From contig CALVJF010000040.1 in assembly GCA_944331885.1 (NCBI GenBank), positions 1 through 7,046 on the forward strand: a stretch of 7,046 nt of DNA, written 5' to 3'. The position numbers and the translations under genes are program-made. The DNA is from an uncultured Bacilli bacterium (lineage in GTDB: Bacteria > Bacillota_I > Bacilli_A > RF39 > UBA660). Shown piece by piece: positions 6,070 to 7,046 of the stretch. Below the pieces are notes generated by a model. It searched no databases. It worked only from the letters and a program-made list of their open reading frames with translations, and was not told the DNA's origin. Position 1 is the stretch's first letter. The number at the start of each line of letters is the position of its first letter.

Positions 6070-6543
6070 TTATTTAATATAACTTATTTCGTTTGTAACT
6101 TCGTTGTTGATTGTGATTTGTTTTATTGACCATACAATAGCCAATATAACTAGGATAGCAACTAAGATATAGAGTAATAAATAATTTGTTTTCTTAAATT
6201 TTGTTACTGTATTAGTATATGGAGAAGAAATTTTATTTTCGACTGGATTTTCTTTTGCTTGTTCTCTAACTGCTTTTTCAATTTCTTTAACTGGTATTTT
6301 AGATGTATATTCGAATAAATACTCATTAAATTCATCGGTTATTTTATCGGGATCAAGCCCTAAATATTTAGCGTAATCATAAATGTAATCTTTTAAAACA
6401 AAGATATCTTTAAAACAGCCAATATTTCCTTCTTCAATATTTTCTAATATTAATACTTTTATCTTTAAATCGTTGCTGGCTTCTTCTAAACTTATTCCAG
6501 TTGTTTCTCTTGTTGATTTTAGCGTGGCGCCAATCTCATTCAA
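6070..6543 (-). CDS. rodZ: RodZ-like HTH membrane protein, short form
   Basis: RodZ is a bitopic membrane protein that links MreB filaments to the cell-wall elongation machinery. Residues about 3-65 form the RodZ-type helix-turn-helix (IGATLKSTRETTGISLEEAS, then LKIKVLILENIEEGN and a YAKYLGLDP end). A charged linker follows and one membrane helix spans about 121-139 (YLLLYILVAILVILAIVWS). Only about 18 residues lie outside, so the C-terminal DUF4115-type domain seen in longer homologues is absent, and the gene ends normally in TAA rather than by a visible frameshift. The start is TTG at 6543, supported by AAGGAGTG at good distance; no ATG in this frame precedes the HTH. It lies 15 bp before pgsA, as ymfM does in B. 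subtilis, and about 20 bp after rnpB, leaving no room for a separate promoter outside the RNA gene. Confidence 0.88.
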   Translation of the reverse strand: MNEIGATLKSTRETTGISLEEASNDLKIKVLILENIEEGNIGCFKDIFVLKDYIYDYAKYLGLDPDKITDEFNEYLFEYTSKIPVKEIEKAVREQAKENPVENKISSPYTNTVTKFKKTNYLLLYILVAILVILAIVWSIKQITINNEVTNEISYIK

Positions 6544-6550
6544 GATAAGT

Positions 6551-6558
6551 CACTCCTT
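6551..6558 (-). promoter_or_regulatory. Ribosome binding site supporting the TTG start of rodZ
   Basis: AAGGAGTG on the minus strand ends seven bases before TTG 6543. It is a strong Shine-Dalgarno match and decides for TTG because no ATG is available in frame. Confidence 0.75.
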
Positions 6559-6561
6559 TTC

Positions 6562-6580
6562 TAAAAAATAAATAAAATCT
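6562..6580 (-). terminator. 3' end of rnpB: P1 strand plus U-tract
   Basis: The last paired strand of rnpB, AGATTTTATT (6580-6571, minus), runs into TATTTTTT at 6570-6563. Its partner is the 5' end of the same RNA about 330 bases earlier, so the closing helix P1 may also serve as, or lie next to, the termination signal. Read-through would be needed for rodZ if no internal promoter exists. Confidence 0.45.
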
Positions 6581-6919
6581 TATAAGCCATGTTCTGTACC
6601 TTAAAAAGGTGGCAAATATTTATCTACCTATTGCTAGGTTCTTCACATTGTTTTGTTCCTTTGCAAAGACTCCCCTACCATAATTTGGGTTTCTCGCTCG
6701 TGGGGTTTACCGCGTTCCACTATTCTCGTTTCCAAGAATACTCGTCTCTATGGCACTTTTATATTTACTTTAACCATTGCAGGTTATTTCAAAGCCGTTA
6801 GTATTGCTACTACTTTAGGTTATTTTTTCCCTAAACACGAACACTACAAGCATCACAGCTTGTGCGAGCATGGACTTTCCTCTACTTAATTAATAAGCAG
6901 CATTTGCCCAGATTTTATT
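6571..6919 (-). ncRNA. rnpB: RNase P RNA, bacterial type B
   Basis: This is the catalytic RNA that, with the RnpA protein, cuts 5' leaders from precursor tRNAs. Conserved blocks are clear on the minus strand: GAGGAAAGTCCATGCTCGCA (about 6882-6863), GGAACGCGGTAAACCCC followed by CGAGCGAGAAACCCAAA in the middle, GGTAGGGGA, and ACAGAACATGGCTTAT (6597-6582) at the 3' end. The order and sequence follow the B. subtilis type B molecule. P1 pairs AATAAAATCT (6919-6910) with AGATTTTATT (6580-6571), P2 pairs GGCAAAT with ATTTGCC, and P3 pairs CTGCTTA with TAAGTAG. The region between P2 and the 3' block folds only as ACCTT-TTT-AAGGT, much shorter than the B. subtilis P19. At about 349 bases it is shorter than the roughly 400 of B. 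subtilis. Its 5' end overlaps the gpsB stop. Exact ends are inferred from pairing and could reach 6926 and 6564. Confidence 0.97.
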
Positions 6920-7046
6920 CATTTTTGCCAAAGACAACTTTTTCAAGTTGACTTAATCTTCTAAGAAGATCTACATTATTTATTTGACCATTATTAGAAC
7001 TTATACTTTCAGCAGCGGCAATATTACTTTTTAATTTACGCAATTC
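6915..7046 (-). CDS. gpsB: Cell-cycle protein GpsB, C-terminal part (partial)
   Basis: The final 43 codons of a minus-strand gene are present, ending in TAA at 6917-6915; the start lies beyond the right edge. The protein ends NNVDLLRRLSQLEKVVFGKN, which closely matches the conserved C-terminal helix of B. subtilis GpsB (DILKRLSNLEKHVFGSK by recall). GpsB is a DivIVA-like coiled-coil adaptor that brings penicillin-binding proteins to the division septum and side wall. The N-terminal lipid-binding and PBP-binding domain is not visible. The location directly upstream of rnpB agrees with B. subtilis (ypsB-rnpB), which strengthens the call from a short fragment. The stop codon lies within the P1 helix strand of rnpB. 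Confidence 0.88.
   Translation of the reverse strand, partial: ELRKLKSNIAAAESISSNNGQINNVDLLRRLSQLEKVVFGKNE
6931..6954 (-). repeat. Hairpin with GAAA loop in the 3' end of gpsB, just before rnpB
   Basis: On the minus strand AAG-T-CAACTT pairs with AAGTTG-T-CTT, nine pairs interrupted by one U-U mismatch, around a GAAA tetraloop. It lies in codons of the conserved gpsB C-terminus and about 11 bases before the inferred rnpB 5' end. No U-tract follows, so it is not a terminator. A role in processing the gpsB-rnpB transcript is possible but unproven. Confidence 0.4.

Noticed and set aside
147..6543. Alternative genetic code with TGA as tryptophan
   Set aside because: The genes read through without internal TGA, and tryptophan codons at conserved sites are TGG.
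6589..6889. Two plus-strand open frames of 70 and 78 codons
   Set aside because: They lie wholly on the antisense strand of the RNase P RNA, whose conserved blocks explain the sequence.

Overview
The window is about 7 kb of AT-rich DNA from a low-GC Gram-positive bacterium. The gene set and order match the Bacilli: rodZ-pgsA-recA-rny is the chromosomal order known from Bacillus subtilis, and gpsB next to a type B RNase P RNA is another Bacillus-type arrangement. Short intergenic gaps, missing genes (no cinA between pgsA and recA), a truncated RodZ and AT-rich codons suggest a small-genome, perhaps uncultivated lineage near the RF39, Erysipelotrichales or Mollicutes-related Bacilli. That placement is inference. 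Tryptophan is written TGG at the codons checked, no gene needs TGA as a sense codon, and the complete genes end in TAA or TAG, so nothing indicates the mycoplasma genetic code.

Left edge (1-1145). Two hairpins, the second an intrinsic terminator, precede a single plus-strand gene for a membrane-anchored M15 (VanY-like) D,D-carboxypeptidase. A possible minus-strand gene starts at position 38 and leaves the window. The carboxypeptidase gene converges on rny, with about 55 bp and two terminator hairpins between them.

Centre and right (1160-7046). Everything else lies on the minus strand, read from right to left: the 3' end of gpsB, rnpB (RNase P RNA, type B), rodZ (short form), pgsA, recA, a 5'(3')-deoxyribonucleotidase-like HAD gene overlapping recA by 17 bp, an unrecognised 263-residue gene, and rny (RNase Y). 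Promoter-like sequences lie before recA, the unknown gene and rny. Terminators lie at the ends of pgsA, the HAD gene and rny. This suggests transcription units gpsB-rnpB-rodZ-pgsA (perhaps with partial termination after rnpB), recA-HAD, the unknown gene, and rny.

The genes combine envelope growth (GpsB, RodZ, PgsA, the carboxypeptidase), RNA processing and decay (RNase P RNA, RNase Y) and DNA repair with nucleotide housekeeping (RecA, nucleotidase). Most of the window is conserved core. The less ordinary points are the unrecognised gene, the recA-nucleotidase overlap, the joining of gpsB-rnpB to rodZ-pgsA with rnpB overlapping the gpsB stop, several terminators folded over stop codons, a degenerate LexA-like palindrome before recA, and a compact RNase P RNA with a very long closing helix. 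I found no CRISPR array, insertion sequence, tRNA or clear new multi-gene system.
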